A stretch of DNA of 64,000 nt from Planktothrix rubescens CCAP 1459/22 (GTDB taxonomy: Bacteria; Cyanobacteriota; Cyanobacteriia; Cyanobacteriales; Microcoleaceae). The position numbers and the translations under genes are program-made. The first letter of the stretch is position 1. Each line of letters starts with the position of its first letter. Where the stretch lies: assembly GCA_904830895.1 (NCBI GenBank), contig LR882958.1, positions 3,908,501 through 3,972,500 of the forward strand, given 5' to 3'. The notes under the pieces were generated by a model. It was not told the DNA's origin. It saw only the letters and a program-made list of their open reading frames with translations, and did not search any database. Positions 45,415 to 55,060 of this stretch are shown here, piece by piece.

Positions 45415-47793
45415 GTGACCTTAAAGGAAGGTCAATCTCGGAGTCAACGGTACGGATTACCGTACCTGAGAGATATAGGCAATACCCACAGAGCCAGACT
45501 GATTATCAAAACTCTGAAGCTGGGTATAACGGGAAACCGGGTGTAAGTCAAATGCCCAAGGAGTTCTCTAGCCAATTGCCCAAGAATAACGTAAGTGAAC
45601 ATCCGACTTGAACCGTCGTAATCATTAAGTAGCGAAACGACTTGTCACGCTGCGTTCAAAAGAACAAGGGGAACAGATAGAAGTTTTTATGTACTTCTAT
45701 AAAAGGTAAGGTTTTGAGTAGAACACTTACTTAGACTCCCAAAAGTACCCCGGCGGATAGGATGATTCTAAAGGCAATAAACCCATTTTCAAGGAACGTT
45801 AAAACCCCCTCATATACCCCTACAGAGGTCGAATATTGTTAGGTAGCCACAAATCTAAGGCGTATGTTATGAGGGCGAGAGATGGAGTCAGAAGCCAATG
45901 CCTAAATGTAATGTTTAGGATACGCAGACAGATTCCGGTTTAGTTGTTAGGTAAGGTTGTTAACGTGCAGTATAAACGGTGAAAACGAGTTTCAAGACTA
46001 CGGAAGCATGGAATACTATAAATTGGGCGAAAGTTCAAAGAAAAGTATTCAAGCTGCAAAAGCGAATTTACCAGGCATCATTATCGGGACAAAATGCAAA
46101 GGCTCGAAAACTTCAAAAACTTCTAGTTAAGTCATATTACGCCAAACTCTTAGCAGTTAGAAGGGTAACTCAAGATAATCAAGGCAAGAAAACAGCCGGG
46201 GTAGATGGTGTTAAATCCATCACACCCAAACAACGATTAGAACTTGTCGGAAACTTGAATAAATACCAAAAGGCGAAACCACTCCGAAGGAAATGGATAC
46301 CCAAACCCAACGGAGAAGAACGTCCTCTAGGAATCCCAACTATAAACGATAGAGTCAGACAAGCCTTGGTGAAATCTGCATTAGAACCACAATGGGAAGC
46401 CAGATTTGAAGGTGAAAGCTACGGGTTCAGACCCGGACGCTCTACCCACGACGCAATGTCAAGAATCTTCCAAAGCATCAATAAAGGTGAATATTACATC
46501 TTAGATGCTGACATCTCAAAATGTTTTGACCAGATCAACCATGAATACCTACTGTCCAAAATTGATTGTCCATCAACAATGAAAGCCCAAATCAAACAAT
46601 GGTTAAAAGCTGGAGTTATGGATAACGGCATATTTAATGCAACAGAGACAGGCACTCCACAAGGAGGAGTCATTAGTCCTCTACTTGCAAACATCGCACT
46701 GGATGGAATGATGAGTTTAGTTAGGAGCTTGTTCCCAAAGAAAACGAGCAACAACAAAAACTACGCAACAGTCATCAGATATGCCGATGATTTTGTGGTT
46801 ATTAGTCCACAATTAGAAGTCATTCAACAGTGCCAAGTTGTCATCGAGGAATGGCTAAAACCCATCGGGTTGGAACTGAAACCAGCTAAAACCCGGATAT
46901 GCCACACACTAAGAGAAATCGAAGTAAATGGCGAAAAGGTAACACCAGGATTCGACTTTTTAGGTTGGAACTTTCGACAATACCCTGTGGGAAAACACCA
47001 CTGTGGTACAACGGGAGGAAGCTCTAAGCGATTAGGATTTAAAACTCTAATAAAACCTAGTAAGAAGGCAATTAAAGCTCACGCGGACAAAGTGAAAGAA
47101 GTGATTAAAACCCACAAAACTGCACCCCAATACGCACTAATCAAACGCTTAAACCCTGTCATAAGAGGATGGTGTAATTATCACTCCAAAGTAGTTTCCA
47201 AAGAAACATACTCCTCTTTAGATTATATGACATGGCAGAGATTAAGAGCATGGACAGTCAGCAGATGCGGAAAGGCAAACTACGGGAAACTGAAGAACTA
47301 TTTCAGGAAAAACGATAGCAAAGCATGGAATTTTGAAACCAAAGATGGTTATAAACTACTAACCCATGCAGAAACACCAATCACCCGCCACGTCACTGTA
47401 AGACCTGAAGCATCACCTTATGACGGAAACTGGACATATTGGAGTACAAGAAAAGGAACATCTTTTGATGTACCTAAACGAGTAGCAACTTTGCTCAAAA
47501 AGCAAAAAAGGCAAATGTAACCTCTGTGGGCAGTATTTTACCCCAGAAGATATTGCAGAAATCGACCATATCATCCCTACATCGAAAGGTGGAAAGAATG
47601 ATTATAAAAACCTGCAATTATTACATCGCCATTGTCACGATATTAAAACATCAACTGATGGGTCTTATAACTCAAAAGGAGATGGATGCTCTGATGATAA
47701 CAGTCAACTAGACTAGGAGCCGTGTGCGGTGAAAGTCGCAAGCACGGTTCTGAATGGGAGTCGGGGGTTGTAAAGCCCCCCTCGACCCCTAAT
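45415..47793 (+). other. Second group II intron, antisense to and upstream of the methyltransferase
   Basis: Domain V at 47717-47750 (GAGCCGTG...CACGGTTC) and domain VI ending CGACCCCTAAT give a 3' end at 47793. The 5' end is less certain: GTGACC at 45415 is the best candidate. It lies between the methyltransferase promoter region and an intergenic stretch and does not interrupt a plus-strand gene, so splicing is not needed by a host gene. Confidence 0.75.
45979..47716 (+). pseudogene. ltrA: Group II intron maturase, frameshifted before the HNH domain
   Basis: From GTG at 45979 the first frame gives 513 residues: RT with YADD at 268-271, intact IPKPNGEERPLGIPTINDR finger, and X domain. It stops at 47520. 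The HNH domain (CNLCGQYF...EIDHIIPTSKGGK...LHRHCHD) continues in another frame to 47716. The shift lies in CAAAAAAGGC, six A where five would keep the frame. RT and maturase may still work; the endonuclease would be lost unless the polymerase or ribosome slips at the A-run. Confidence 0.85.
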
Positions 47794-48307
47794 AAGGATT
47801 ACAATAGAATACTCGATCTCAGAAATCTATTTCGGGCAATATGCACACTATTATAATTTTGTCAACAGCAATTACAAATATTTATACTCCGTAATAATCA
47901 GAAATGTTCTTCAAGGGGGATTAGGAAGGATAATTTGGGCAGATATTATCCCTAAATTCACAGTTTAATTAGCTAAATTCACAATAAATTGAGACTTGTA
48001 GCCACTCTCGCTGATTTTTTACACAAAACAACCATTATAGTATTTTGAAAAAGATTTTATCTCACCCACCTCATCCTGTCAACCCCCTGATTTTTCGTCA
48101 AAAATATGAGAATAATTCTCAATAATTTGGCGGTTTACAGTTGTTTACAATTCTGACTGTTTGAAAATTTAAAATACTCTGTACAGATTTATTATTTTTA
48201 CTTATTGATTTTTCCTTGGGCATGGGAGATAATAGAGTTAAAAATAATAGTGGATAATTGAATGTCCGTTTCAAGCTAAAGTAAGAGACGTTGCTCAAGC
48301 GGTAAGC
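47794..48307. other. Gene-free stretch before the ABC operon
   Basis: About 510 AT-rich bases. The promoter of the ABC exporter must lie here; TTGGGCATGGGAGATAATAGAG near 48216 could supply a -10 (GATAAT). No repeat or RNA was recognised. Confidence 0.4.
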
Positions 48308-49411
48308 ATGATTGAAGTTGAAAAGTTGTGTAAAACCTACGGTTCTACTGTAGCGCTGCGGGATGTTTCCTTTGCGGTAGAACCGGGGGCAATCTTAGGA
48401 TTTTTGGGGCCGAATGGGGCGGGAAAAACCACCACCCTGCGGATTTTATCGGCCTATCTTCCGGCTACCAGTGGAACTGCGAGAATTGCCGGGTTTGATG
48501 TGCATGAAAAATCCATGGATGTGCGACAACGGATTGGTTATTTACCGGAAAATCCGCCACTGTATCCCGATATGACTGTGGAAGGATATTTGTATTTTGT
48601 GGCACAGATTAAACAAGTATCGGCGGGCGATCGCCAAACCAACGTAGAAACGGCGATCAGAAAATGTGGATTATTGGAAAGGCGAAAATCCCTAATTAGA
48701 AAATTATCGAAAGGCTACCGTCAACGAGTAGGAATTGCTCAAGCTATTGTCCATGATCCGCCTGTAATTGTATTAGATGAACCGACAGTAGGGTTAGACC
48801 CGCGACAAATTATTGAAGTGCGGAATTTAATTAAGAGTTTAGCCGGGAGTCATACGATTATTTTGTCAACCCATATTCTACCGGAAGTTAGTATGACCTG
48901 TAGCCAAGTGGCGATTATTAACCGAGGTGAAATTGTGGCGACGGGGACACCGGAAACCCTGATGGAACAGTTGACGGGAGGTTCGGGATATGAAGTAGAA
49001 CTCGACGGAGAAATAGAGGAGGAGAAATTGGTCGGGTTGAAACAGATATCGGGGGTAAAAGTTATTGAAAAAGTTGGTAATTTAGGGGATTTAAACCGAG
49101 GGATATGGCGGTTGGGTTGTGAACTAGATTCTTATCCTGCACCGGAAATTTTAGCGATGTTACTGGCATCGGATTTGAAAGTCTATGAACTGCGGCGGAC
49201 TCGTGCAAGTTTGGAAGATGTATTTTTAGAGTTAACTACCCAAACTCAGCCCGAAAAAACCGAGTTGTTACCAACAACAGACTCCCAGACTGGAGAGGAT
49301 ATAGAAACAGAGGAAAATATTACTTCGGAATTGGAGAATGAGGAATCTAAAAATATAGAGGATACTGATTCTCAACCTCAAAATTCAACATTAGATCGGG
49401 AGGAGGAATAA
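48308..49411 (+). CDS. ABC exporter ATPase (GldA/NatA-like)
   Basis: 367 residues. Walker A GPNGAGKTT near residue 36, signature LSKGYRQRVGIAQA near 135, Walker B VIVLDEPTVGLDP near 155, then the DUF4162-type C-terminal part (LRRTRASLEDVFLELT) and an acidic Glu/Asp/Thr-rich tail of about 50 residues that is unusual. Three bases from the next gene; forms an operon with the permease and the Gld-type auxiliary protein. Confidence 0.92.
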   Translation: MIEVEKLCKTYGSTVALRDVSFAVEPGAILGFLGPNGAGKTTTLRILSAYLPATSGTARIAGFDVHEKSMDVRQRIGYLPENPPLYPDMTVEGYLYFVAQIKQVSAGDRQTNVETAIRKCGLLERRKSLIRKLSKGYRQRVGIAQAIVHDPPVIVLDEPTVGLDPRQIIEVRNLIKSLAGSHTIILSTHILPEVSMTCSQVAIINRGEIVATGTPETLMEQLTGGSGYEVELDGEIEEEKLVGLKQISGVKVIEKVGNLGDLNRGIWRLGCELDSYPAPEILAMLLASDLKVYELRRTRASLEDVFLELTTQTQPEKTELLPTTDSQTGEDIETEENITSELENEESKNIEDTDSQPQNSTLDREEE

Positions 49412-49413
49412 TT

Positions 49414-50214
49414 ATGCTAATAATTTTGAACAATATTATGGCAATTTATCGCAAGGAATTACAGGGATATTTTGCCTCTCCATTGGCCTATGCTATTGCG
49501 GGAGTGTTTTGGCTAATTACCGGATACTTTTTTATTGCGATTTTATTAGGGCCAGAAGGGTTAATTCAACAGGTTGCCTACCGAGATCAGATGGGAATAA
49601 CTGAACCCCCGATTGATTTACCTTATGAATTTTTACAAGTATATTTGCGTTTGATTGGCACGTTATCGTTATTTGTGTTACCGATGTTGTCGATGGGGTT
49701 ATATGCAGAAGAACGAAAACTGGGAACTTTGGAATTATTAGCCACTTCTCCCCTAACTAATTGGGCGATCGCCACTGGAAAATTATTAGGGGTGCTGACG
49801 TTTTATATAACTATGATTTTACCCTTAATGGGATTACAGGTATTAGCCTTCAGCGCTTCTAAACCTCCGGTTTCTCCGGGTTTGTTTTTATTAGCTCATT
49901 TGGGGTTAATTTTATTGGCGGCGGGAATTTTATCCCTGGGAATGTTTATTTCTTCTCTAACAGATAGTACAATTTTGGCGGCGGTATTTACTTTTGCTTT
50001 AGTTTTATTTCTCTGGGTGATTGACTTAATCGGTGGAAGTCTGGGAGGAGTTGTAGGAGAAGGGTTAAAACAATTATCTCTAATTTCTAGTTATACTAAC
50101 TTTGTGCGAGGAATTGTGGATAGTAGTAGTATAGTCCTGTTAGCTAGTTATATTATTTTAGGTGTATTTCTAACAGCGCAGTCAATTGATGCTTTGCGTT
50201 TCCAACGTTCTTAA
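49414..50214 (+). CDS. ABC-2 type permease (GldF-like)
   Basis: 266 residues with about six membrane segments. IYRKELQGYFASPLAYAIAG and GLYAEERKLGTLELLATSPL are typical for the GldF/NosY permeases that pair with GldA-type ATPases. Substrate unknown; in Bacteroidetes the set is tied to gliding, in cyanobacteria its job is not settled. Confidence 0.9.
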   Translation: MLIILNNIMAIYRKELQGYFASPLAYAIAGVFWLITGYFFIAILLGPEGLIQQVAYRDQMGITEPPIDLPYEFLQVYLRLIGTLSLFVLPMLSMGLYAEERKLGTLELLATSPLTNWAIATGKLLGVLTFYITMILPLMGLQVLAFSASKPPVSPGLFLLAHLGLILLAAGILSLGMFISSLTDSTILAAVFTFALVLFLWVIDLIGGSLGGVVGEGLKQLSLISSYTNFVRGIVDSSSIVLLASYIILGVFLTAQSIDALRFQRS

Positions 50215-50218
50215 TAAT

Positions 50219-51826
50219 ATGATCAAAACCCAATTTAAACTCAATCGTCAATTTATACAATTCCTATTTTTCCTTGGCCCTAGTTTGATCGTCATGGGAT
50301 TATCTGCCGGGATCGTGATCGGAAGTTGGGAACCCATTCCTTTAATCTTAATTATTACTGGAGTTGTAATTTTAGGATTATGGTTTTTATTCCAAGCCTA
50401 TTTTAAACCTCAGGATCAGTCTCAAACTCCCTACTGGAGTCGGCGCTCTACCCAAGCCGGAACTAATGCCTTAGCCTCGACGGTATCTGTTTTATTAATT
50501 TTAGGATTAATTAATTTTGTCGCCATTAGAAATAACTTCCGTATTGATTTAACCGAAAATCAACAATTTACCCTATCTCCTCAAACCCAAAACCTAGTTA
50601 AAACCTTTGAACAACCGCTAAAAGTTTGGGTTTTTGACCGAGGGAAAAATCCCCAAATTCAAGAATTATTAACCAACTATCAACGCCTGGGCGGTAAAAA
50701 TTTTCAGTATGAATTTATCGACCCCCAAGCTCAACCCGGACTGGCGCAACAATTTGGGGTGAAAGAGTTTGGCGAAATCTATTTAGAATCAGGAAAAAAA
50801 CGACAACGGGTAAGAAAAGAAGCCTTAGAACCCTTAACCGAATTAAAACTGACCAATAATATTGCACAATTATTCAGTAACCGGACTCCAAAAGTTTATT
50901 TTATCCAAGGTCATGGAGAACGACCCTTAACCGAGGGACAGGGAGGATTATCGGAGGCAATAAAAAGTTTAACCGAAAAGAATTTTATCGCCGAACCGTT
51001 AAATTTAGCCGAACAAACTGCTGTTCCCTCGGATGCAGATGCAATTATTCTTGCTAGTCCCCAACGGAAATTATTTGCAGGAGAAGTTAAAGCCCTAGAA
51101 GCCTATTTAGATCAAGGTGGTAGTGTTTTATTATTATTAGACCCGCAAACTAATCATGGTTTAGATGAACTCCTAGAAAAATGGGGAGTTAAAGTTGATC
51201 CGCGCCTGGCTATTGATGGGTCAGGGGGTGGCCGTTTAGTGGGTTTGGGGCCGACTGTTCCAATTGTGCGAGAATATGGTAAACATCCGATTACCCAGGA
51301 TTTTGGGAATGGAATTTCGATTTATCCCTACGCCAGTCCGGTGGAAACCCGCACTATTGATGGGATTACCGAGATTCCGTTAATTTGGACAAATGATCAA
51401 ACCTGGGCGGAAAGCGATCTCAAAAGTCCTGAACTCAAGCTCAACCCGGAAGTAGATCGACCTGGCCCCCTCTCCCTGGGAGTTGCCTTGAGTCGTCCCC
51501 AGAAACAGGCTGAAAAGTCGGAAACTAAACCACCTTCCCAACCCTCTCCAGAGAAATCCGAAGCTCGGTTAGTGGTGTTCGGAAATTCGCAATTTGCCAC
51601 TAATGGATGGTTTGGTCAGCAACTGAATGCCGATGTGTTTCTTAATTCTGTGAGTTGGTTGAGTCAGTCTGACCAGGAGACTTTATCTATTCGTCCGAAA
51701 TTAGCCACCAGTCGCCGAATTGCCATGACCCCACTTTTAGGACAAACTTTGAGTTGGTTGGCGTTATTGGTTTTACCGATATTTGGGTTTGGGATGGCGG
51801 TGTTTGTGTGGTGGAAAAGACGTTAG
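50219..51826 (+). CDS. Gld-type ABC auxiliary protein (GldG-like)
   Basis: 535 residues from the ATG at 50219, four bases after the permease stop. An N-terminal pair of membrane segments (QFLFFLGPSLIVMGLSAGIV, and TVSVLLILGLINFVAIRN) precedes a large extracytoplasmic region (RIDLTENQQFTLSPQTQNLVKTFEQPLKVWVFD, then LLLLDPQTNHGLDELLEKWG) and a C-terminal membrane segment (LLVLPIFGFGMAVFVWWKRR). This layout is the ABC-type uncharacterised transport domain of GldG. Third gene of the operon. Confidence 0.88.
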   Translation: MIKTQFKLNRQFIQFLFFLGPSLIVMGLSAGIVIGSWEPIPLILIITGVVILGLWFLFQAYFKPQDQSQTPYWSRRSTQAGTNALASTVSVLLILGLINFVAIRNNFRIDLTENQQFTLSPQTQNLVKTFEQPLKVWVFDRGKNPQIQELLTNYQRLGGKNFQYEFIDPQAQPGLAQQFGVKEFGEIYLESGKKRQRVRKEALEPLTELKLTNNIAQLFSNRTPKVYFIQGHGERPLTEGQGGLSEAIKSLTEKNFIAEPLNLAEQTAVPSDADAIILASPQRKLFAGEVKALEAYLDQGGSVLLLLDPQTNHGLDELLEKWGVKVDPRLAIDGSGGGRLVGLGPTVPIVREYGKHPITQDFGNGISIYPYASPVETRTIDGITEIPLIWTNDQTWAESDLKSPELKLNPEVDRPGPLSLGVALSRPQKQAEKSETKPPSQPSPEKSEARLVVFGNSQFATNGWFGQQLNADVFLNSVSWLSQSDQETLSIRPKLATSRRIAMTPLLGQTLSWLALLVLPIFGFGMAVFVWWKRR

Positions 51827-51936
51827 TTGGAATTGGTATTTTTACGCGGGGGAGGCTTGATTTAACCACAAAGACACAAAGACACCAAGAATACAAAAAA
51901 ACAGCCAAAAGTCTTGACTCTATAACAAAATTACCT

Positions 51937-52015
51937 ATCACGGATTTAAGATGATTACGCAGATTAACACAGATTAAAATCCGTGAAATCAGTGAAATCC
52001 TTTTAAATCCGTGAT
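51937..52015. repeat. Inverted-repeat element (ATCACGGATTTAA ... TTAAATCCGTGAT)
   Basis: 13-base perfect inverted ends enclose AGATGATTACGCAGATTAACACAG and direct copies of AATCCGTGAAATC. With CACAAAGACACAAAGACACC at 51868 and four CATTACC units at 52026-52055, the entire 230-base gap is repeats. A MITE-sized non-coding element. Confidence 0.65.
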
Positions 52016-52057
52016 CACTATTACCTCTTACCCATTACCCATTACCCATTACCTATT

Positions 52058-52933
52058 ATGACATTTTCAACTATTCCTTTAATTGGGTTACGCGCTGACC
52101 ATTTCCGTCATCCTTTGGATTTACAATCTACGAATACCTTGAAACAATTTCCGGGTTTAGATATATTAGTGCGGCAATTATTAGGGGGTCTGGGAGAACA
52201 GTTTTTTTATTTAGAAAATATTGCTTCTAGTATTTTGGTGAGTGACCAACAATTACCTAATTTGCATCAATTATTATTAGATGCTTGCAAAATATTAGAT
52301 TTAGAACCTCCTCAACTGTATATTCGCCAAAATCCTGTTCCCAATGCCTATACCTTTGCCATGCGGGGAAAACAGCCCTTTATTGTGATTCATACCTCCC
52401 TAATTGAATTATTAACTCCAGATGAAATTCAAGCGGTGATTGCCCATGAGTTGGGACATTTAAAGTGTGAACATGGGGTTTATTTAACCCTGGCGAATTT
52501 AGTGGTACTAGCCGCTAATCAATTATCCCCCTGGGGAACAATGTTAACCCAGGGTTTACAGACCCAGTTAATGGAATGGGTGCGCTGTGCAGAATTTACT
52601 TGCGATCGGGCGGCATTATTGGCCACTCAAGATCCCAGAATTGTGATGTCGGTATTAATGAAATTATCGGGAGGCTCTCCCAGTTTAGCCCCCCAACTCA
52701 ACTTAGATGCCTTTGTAGCCCAAGCTCGGACGTATGATCAAATTAGTAGTACGGAACTCGGAGAACTGCTTAAACAAGCCCAAACCGCCCAATTAAGCCA
52801 TCCTCTCCCTGTGCTACGGGCGAGGGAAATTGATCGCTGGTCGAGTAGTTCAAATTATCAGGACTTGCTAAAAAGAAAGTTTATGGTGTATGATGGTGAA
52901 GCCAACCGAAAGGGCGGGTGGCGGAATTGGTAG
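52058..52933 (+). CDS. M48 family zinc metalloprotease
   Basis: 291 residues. HELGH near 131 (IAHELGHLKCEHG) holds two zinc ligands and the catalytic Glu; the third ligand is the Glu of CAEFTCDRAAL. The N-terminal SILVSDQQLPNLHQLL and CKILDLEPPQLYIRQNPVPNAYTFA are typical of cyanobacterial M48 proteins. Only weak membrane segments. The last seven codons (GGWRNW and stop) lie inside the tRNA-Leu gene. Confidence 0.9.
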   Translation: MTFSTIPLIGLRADHFRHPLDLQSTNTLKQFPGLDILVRQLLGGLGEQFFYLENIASSILVSDQQLPNLHQLLLDACKILDLEPPQLYIRQNPVPNAYTFAMRGKQPFIVIHTSLIELLTPDEIQAVIAHELGHLKCEHGVYLTLANLVVLAANQLSPWGTMLTQGLQTQLMEWVRCAEFTCDRAALLATQDPRIVMSVLMKLSGGSPSLAPQLNLDAFVAQARTYDQISSTELGELLKQAQTAQLSHPLPVLRAREIDRWSSSSNYQDLLKRKFMVYDGEANRKGGWRNW

Positions 52934-52993
52934 ACGCACCGCACTCAAAATGCGGCGGCTTCGGTCATAAGAGTTCAAGTCTCTTCCCGCCCA
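52912..52993 (+). tRNA. trnL-CAA: tRNA-Leu(CAA)
   Basis: 82 bases. The acceptor stem GGGCGGG/CCCGCCC is perfect. The anticodon stem CCGCA/TGCGG encloses CTCAAAA, giving anticodon CAA. A long variable arm (GGCTTCGGTC) and GTTCAAGTC T-loop identify a class II tRNA. CCA is not encoded. Overlaps the end of the M48 gene by 22 bases. Confidence 0.95.
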
Positions 52994-53021
52994 CTTCTAA
53001 GCCTTAAAGAGCTTCACTCGC

Positions 53022-53041
53022 GTAGTAAGCCCTTTAGGGCT
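53022..53041. repeat. Short dispersed palindromic repeat (GTAGTAAGCCCTTTAGGGCT)
   Basis: Third copy of the family seen at 826 and 3671. It follows tRNA-Leu and can form AGCCCTTTAGGGCT, which may serve as the tRNA terminator. Confidence 0.6.
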
Positions 53042-53097
53042 TTATCATTATTTCAAGGTTTCTGTATCCCAATCACCCCATATTAAAATTCTTTAAA

Positions 53098-53568
53098 ATG
53101 GACATAACCCTGAACCTCGGTGAATTAGCACCGGATTTTGTTCTACCCGATAGCGATGGTAACCCTGTCCGTCTCAGTGATTTTCGGGGGAAACCGGTGG
53201 TTTTATATTTTTATCCGAGGGATAATACCCCTGGATGTACAAAGGAAGCCTGTGGGTTTCGGGATAATTACGGAGAATACCAAGAAAAAAATATAATTGT
53301 TCTAGGGGTAAGTACGGATAACCAGGTTGCTCATCGTAAATTTATTAGTAAATATCAGTTACCCTTTCCTCTATTAGTTGATGAAGGGGGGAAAGTAGCA
53401 ACCGAATATGGCAGTTACGGACTGAAAAAATTTATGGGGAAAGAATTTATGGGGATATTTCGTCATACTTTTGTGATTGATGCTCAGGGTCGCATAGAAG
53501 CAATTTATCGGAAAGTTAAACCGGAAACCCATAGCCTAGAAATCCTGCAAACTCTTGAGAAACCATAG
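53098..53568 (+). CDS. bcp: Peroxiredoxin Bcp (thioredoxin-dependent thiol peroxidase)
   Basis: 156 residues. Reduces hydroperoxides using a peroxidatic Cys in [20 protein letters not shown]; the second Cys five residues on is the resolving one of the atypical 2-Cys Bcp type. Cytosolic antioxidant. Usual length. Single gene. Confidence 0.95.
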   Translation: MDITLNLGELAPDFVLPDSDGNPVRLSDFRGKPVVLYFYPRDNTPGCTKEACGFRDNYGEYQEKNIIVLGVSTDNQVAHRKFISKYQLPFPLLVDEGGKVATEYGSYGLKKFMGKEFMGIFRHTFVIDAQGRIEAIYRKVKPETHSLEILQTLEKP

Positions 53569-53663
53569 AATTTTCCTGATTTTGTACTTATGATAGGGAT
53601 AGGCTAATTAGTAACAAAAACTCAAAACCTGTCTATTTTTTTAATTAGAGGAGAAAAAACACT

Positions 53664-54131
53664 TTGGTAGTATCCTTTGCCAAATATGTTTGGAATTTTG
53701 GACAAACGGTATTAGGAATTATTTTTCGTCATCCTATCCCTGGAACCAGTATTATTCCAATTCTACCTGATGGCAAAATTGTGCTGGTGCGCCGTCGAGA
53801 TAATGGGAAATGGGCTTTACCCGGGGGCATGGTAGACTGGGGTGAAGATATCCCCACCACTATTAAAAGAGAACTGGCAGAGGAAACTGGGTTAGAATTG
53901 GTTAAGATTCGCCGTTTGGCGGGTGTCTATTCTGCGCCTGATCGAGATCCGCGAGTCCATTCCATTTGTGTTGTCGTAGAAGCGGATGTTCAAGGTAACT
54001 TTCAAGTTCAGGACATCCAGGAAATTACGGAGGTTAAAGCCTTTTCTGTTACATCCCTCCCCTCCGATTTTAGCCATGACTGTGAACGACATCTTCAGGA
54101 CTATTTACAGGGTTTAACGACCCTAGCGTAA
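53664..54131 (+). CDS. NUDIX hydrolase
   Basis: 155 residues from the TTG at 53664, preferred because GAGGAG is at 53647-53652. The NUDIX box (GGMVDWGEDIPTTIKRELAEE then TGLEL) is complete: G-x5-E-x7-REL-x-EE-x-G. Cleaves nucleoside diphosphates linked to another group; the exact substrate is unknown. Thirty bases from the hydrolase gene, so likely co-transcribed. Confidence 0.88.
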   Translation: MVVSFAKYVWNFGQTVLGIIFRHPIPGTSIIPILPDGKIVLVRRRDNGKWALPGGMVDWGEDIPTTIKRELAEETGLELVKIRRLAGVYSAPDRDPRVHSICVVVEADVQGNFQVQDIQEITEVKAFSVTSLPSDFSHDCERHLQDYLQGLTTLA

Positions 54132-54160
54132 GGTTTTGTCCACAATATTAAAAATTTAGG

Positions 54161-55060
54161 ATGTATCAATTATTTCATCACTTCCGAATTCAAGTGTCCC
54201 AGGGACAGATTTTCTGGTGTGAAGTCGGTGATGGCCCGGCAATTATTTTTCTGCATGGGTCTTGGACGGATAGCAGTCAGTGGGTACCGTTGATGCAGTA
54301 TTTAAGTCTGGATCACCATTGTTTTGCACCGGATACTTTGGGATCTGGAGAGTCTCGACCGTTTACAAAAATTCACCCTTCTATTAATTTAGAAGTTGAG
54401 TGTTTAGCGGAATATATTCAAACCCTCAAAATTGAAGAAGTCTGTTTAGTAGGTAATGGGTTGGGAGCTTGGATAGCAACCAGTTATGCCTTGAAATATC
54501 CCCAAGTGGTTAAGGGTTTAGTGGTTATTGCCCCGGAGGGAATAACCTTTAAAAACTATAAAAAAGAATGGGGATGGAAACGACAATTATCGGCTTATTT
54601 TTCTCCGTTATTTTTGTTTTTGAAACTGATTTATCCCCTAGGGTTTCTATTCGGACAAGGAAAAAAAATTCAGGCTTGGTTTAGCGATCGCCAAATTCTG
54701 TTGGAGTGGCCTGTTGCCAGTCAACTGTTGTACCGTCGTCGCTGGGCAGAAATTCAGGCAGAAATGTTGAATCAACCTCTGGAGTCGTTGAAATTACCCA
54801 CTTTGGTCTTACAAGGAGATGAGGATACCGCCACCGCCTTGAACCAGAGTAAAACTTTCTCCGAAATCGCACCGATGACTCAATATCATATAATTGAGGG
54901 CGGGAAACCGAATTTACCCTTGCAAATGCCAGAAGTTATCGCCCAATATATTCGGGAATTTATTACCCATCAAGTTCAGTTTTCAGAGCCGCCATCCCCC
55001 GAAATATTAGATCGGGATCAGCCACAGGATGAATACCCCTATCAGGAAACCGCTTGGTGA
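54161..55060 (+). CDS. Alpha/beta-hydrolase fold protein lacking the nucleophile
   Basis: 299 residues. Oxyanion block FLHGSWTDSSQW (30-41), DTLGSGES (58-65), the nucleophile elbow VGNGLGAW (97-104) and TLVLQGDEDTATA late in the chain. The elbow is usually G-x-S-x-G, but here residue 100 is Gly, so the serine is missing; the acid position (GDEDTA) is present. It may bind a ligand without cleaving it. Its last 98 bases overlap coaX on the other strand. Confidence 0.8.
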   Translation: MYQLFHHFRIQVSQGQIFWCEVGDGPAIIFLHGSWTDSSQWVPLMQYLSLDHHCFAPDTLGSGESRPFTKIHPSINLEVECLAEYIQTLKIEEVCLVGNGLGAWIATSYALKYPQVVKGLVVIAPEGITFKNYKKEWGWKRQLSAYFSPLFLFLKLIYPLGFLFGQGKKIQAWFSDRQILLEWPVASQLLYRRRWAEIQAEMLNQPLESLKLPTLVLQGDEDTATALNQSKTFSEIAPMTQYHIIEGGKPNLPLQMPEVIAQYIREFITHQVQFSEPPSPEILDRDQPQDEYPYQETAW

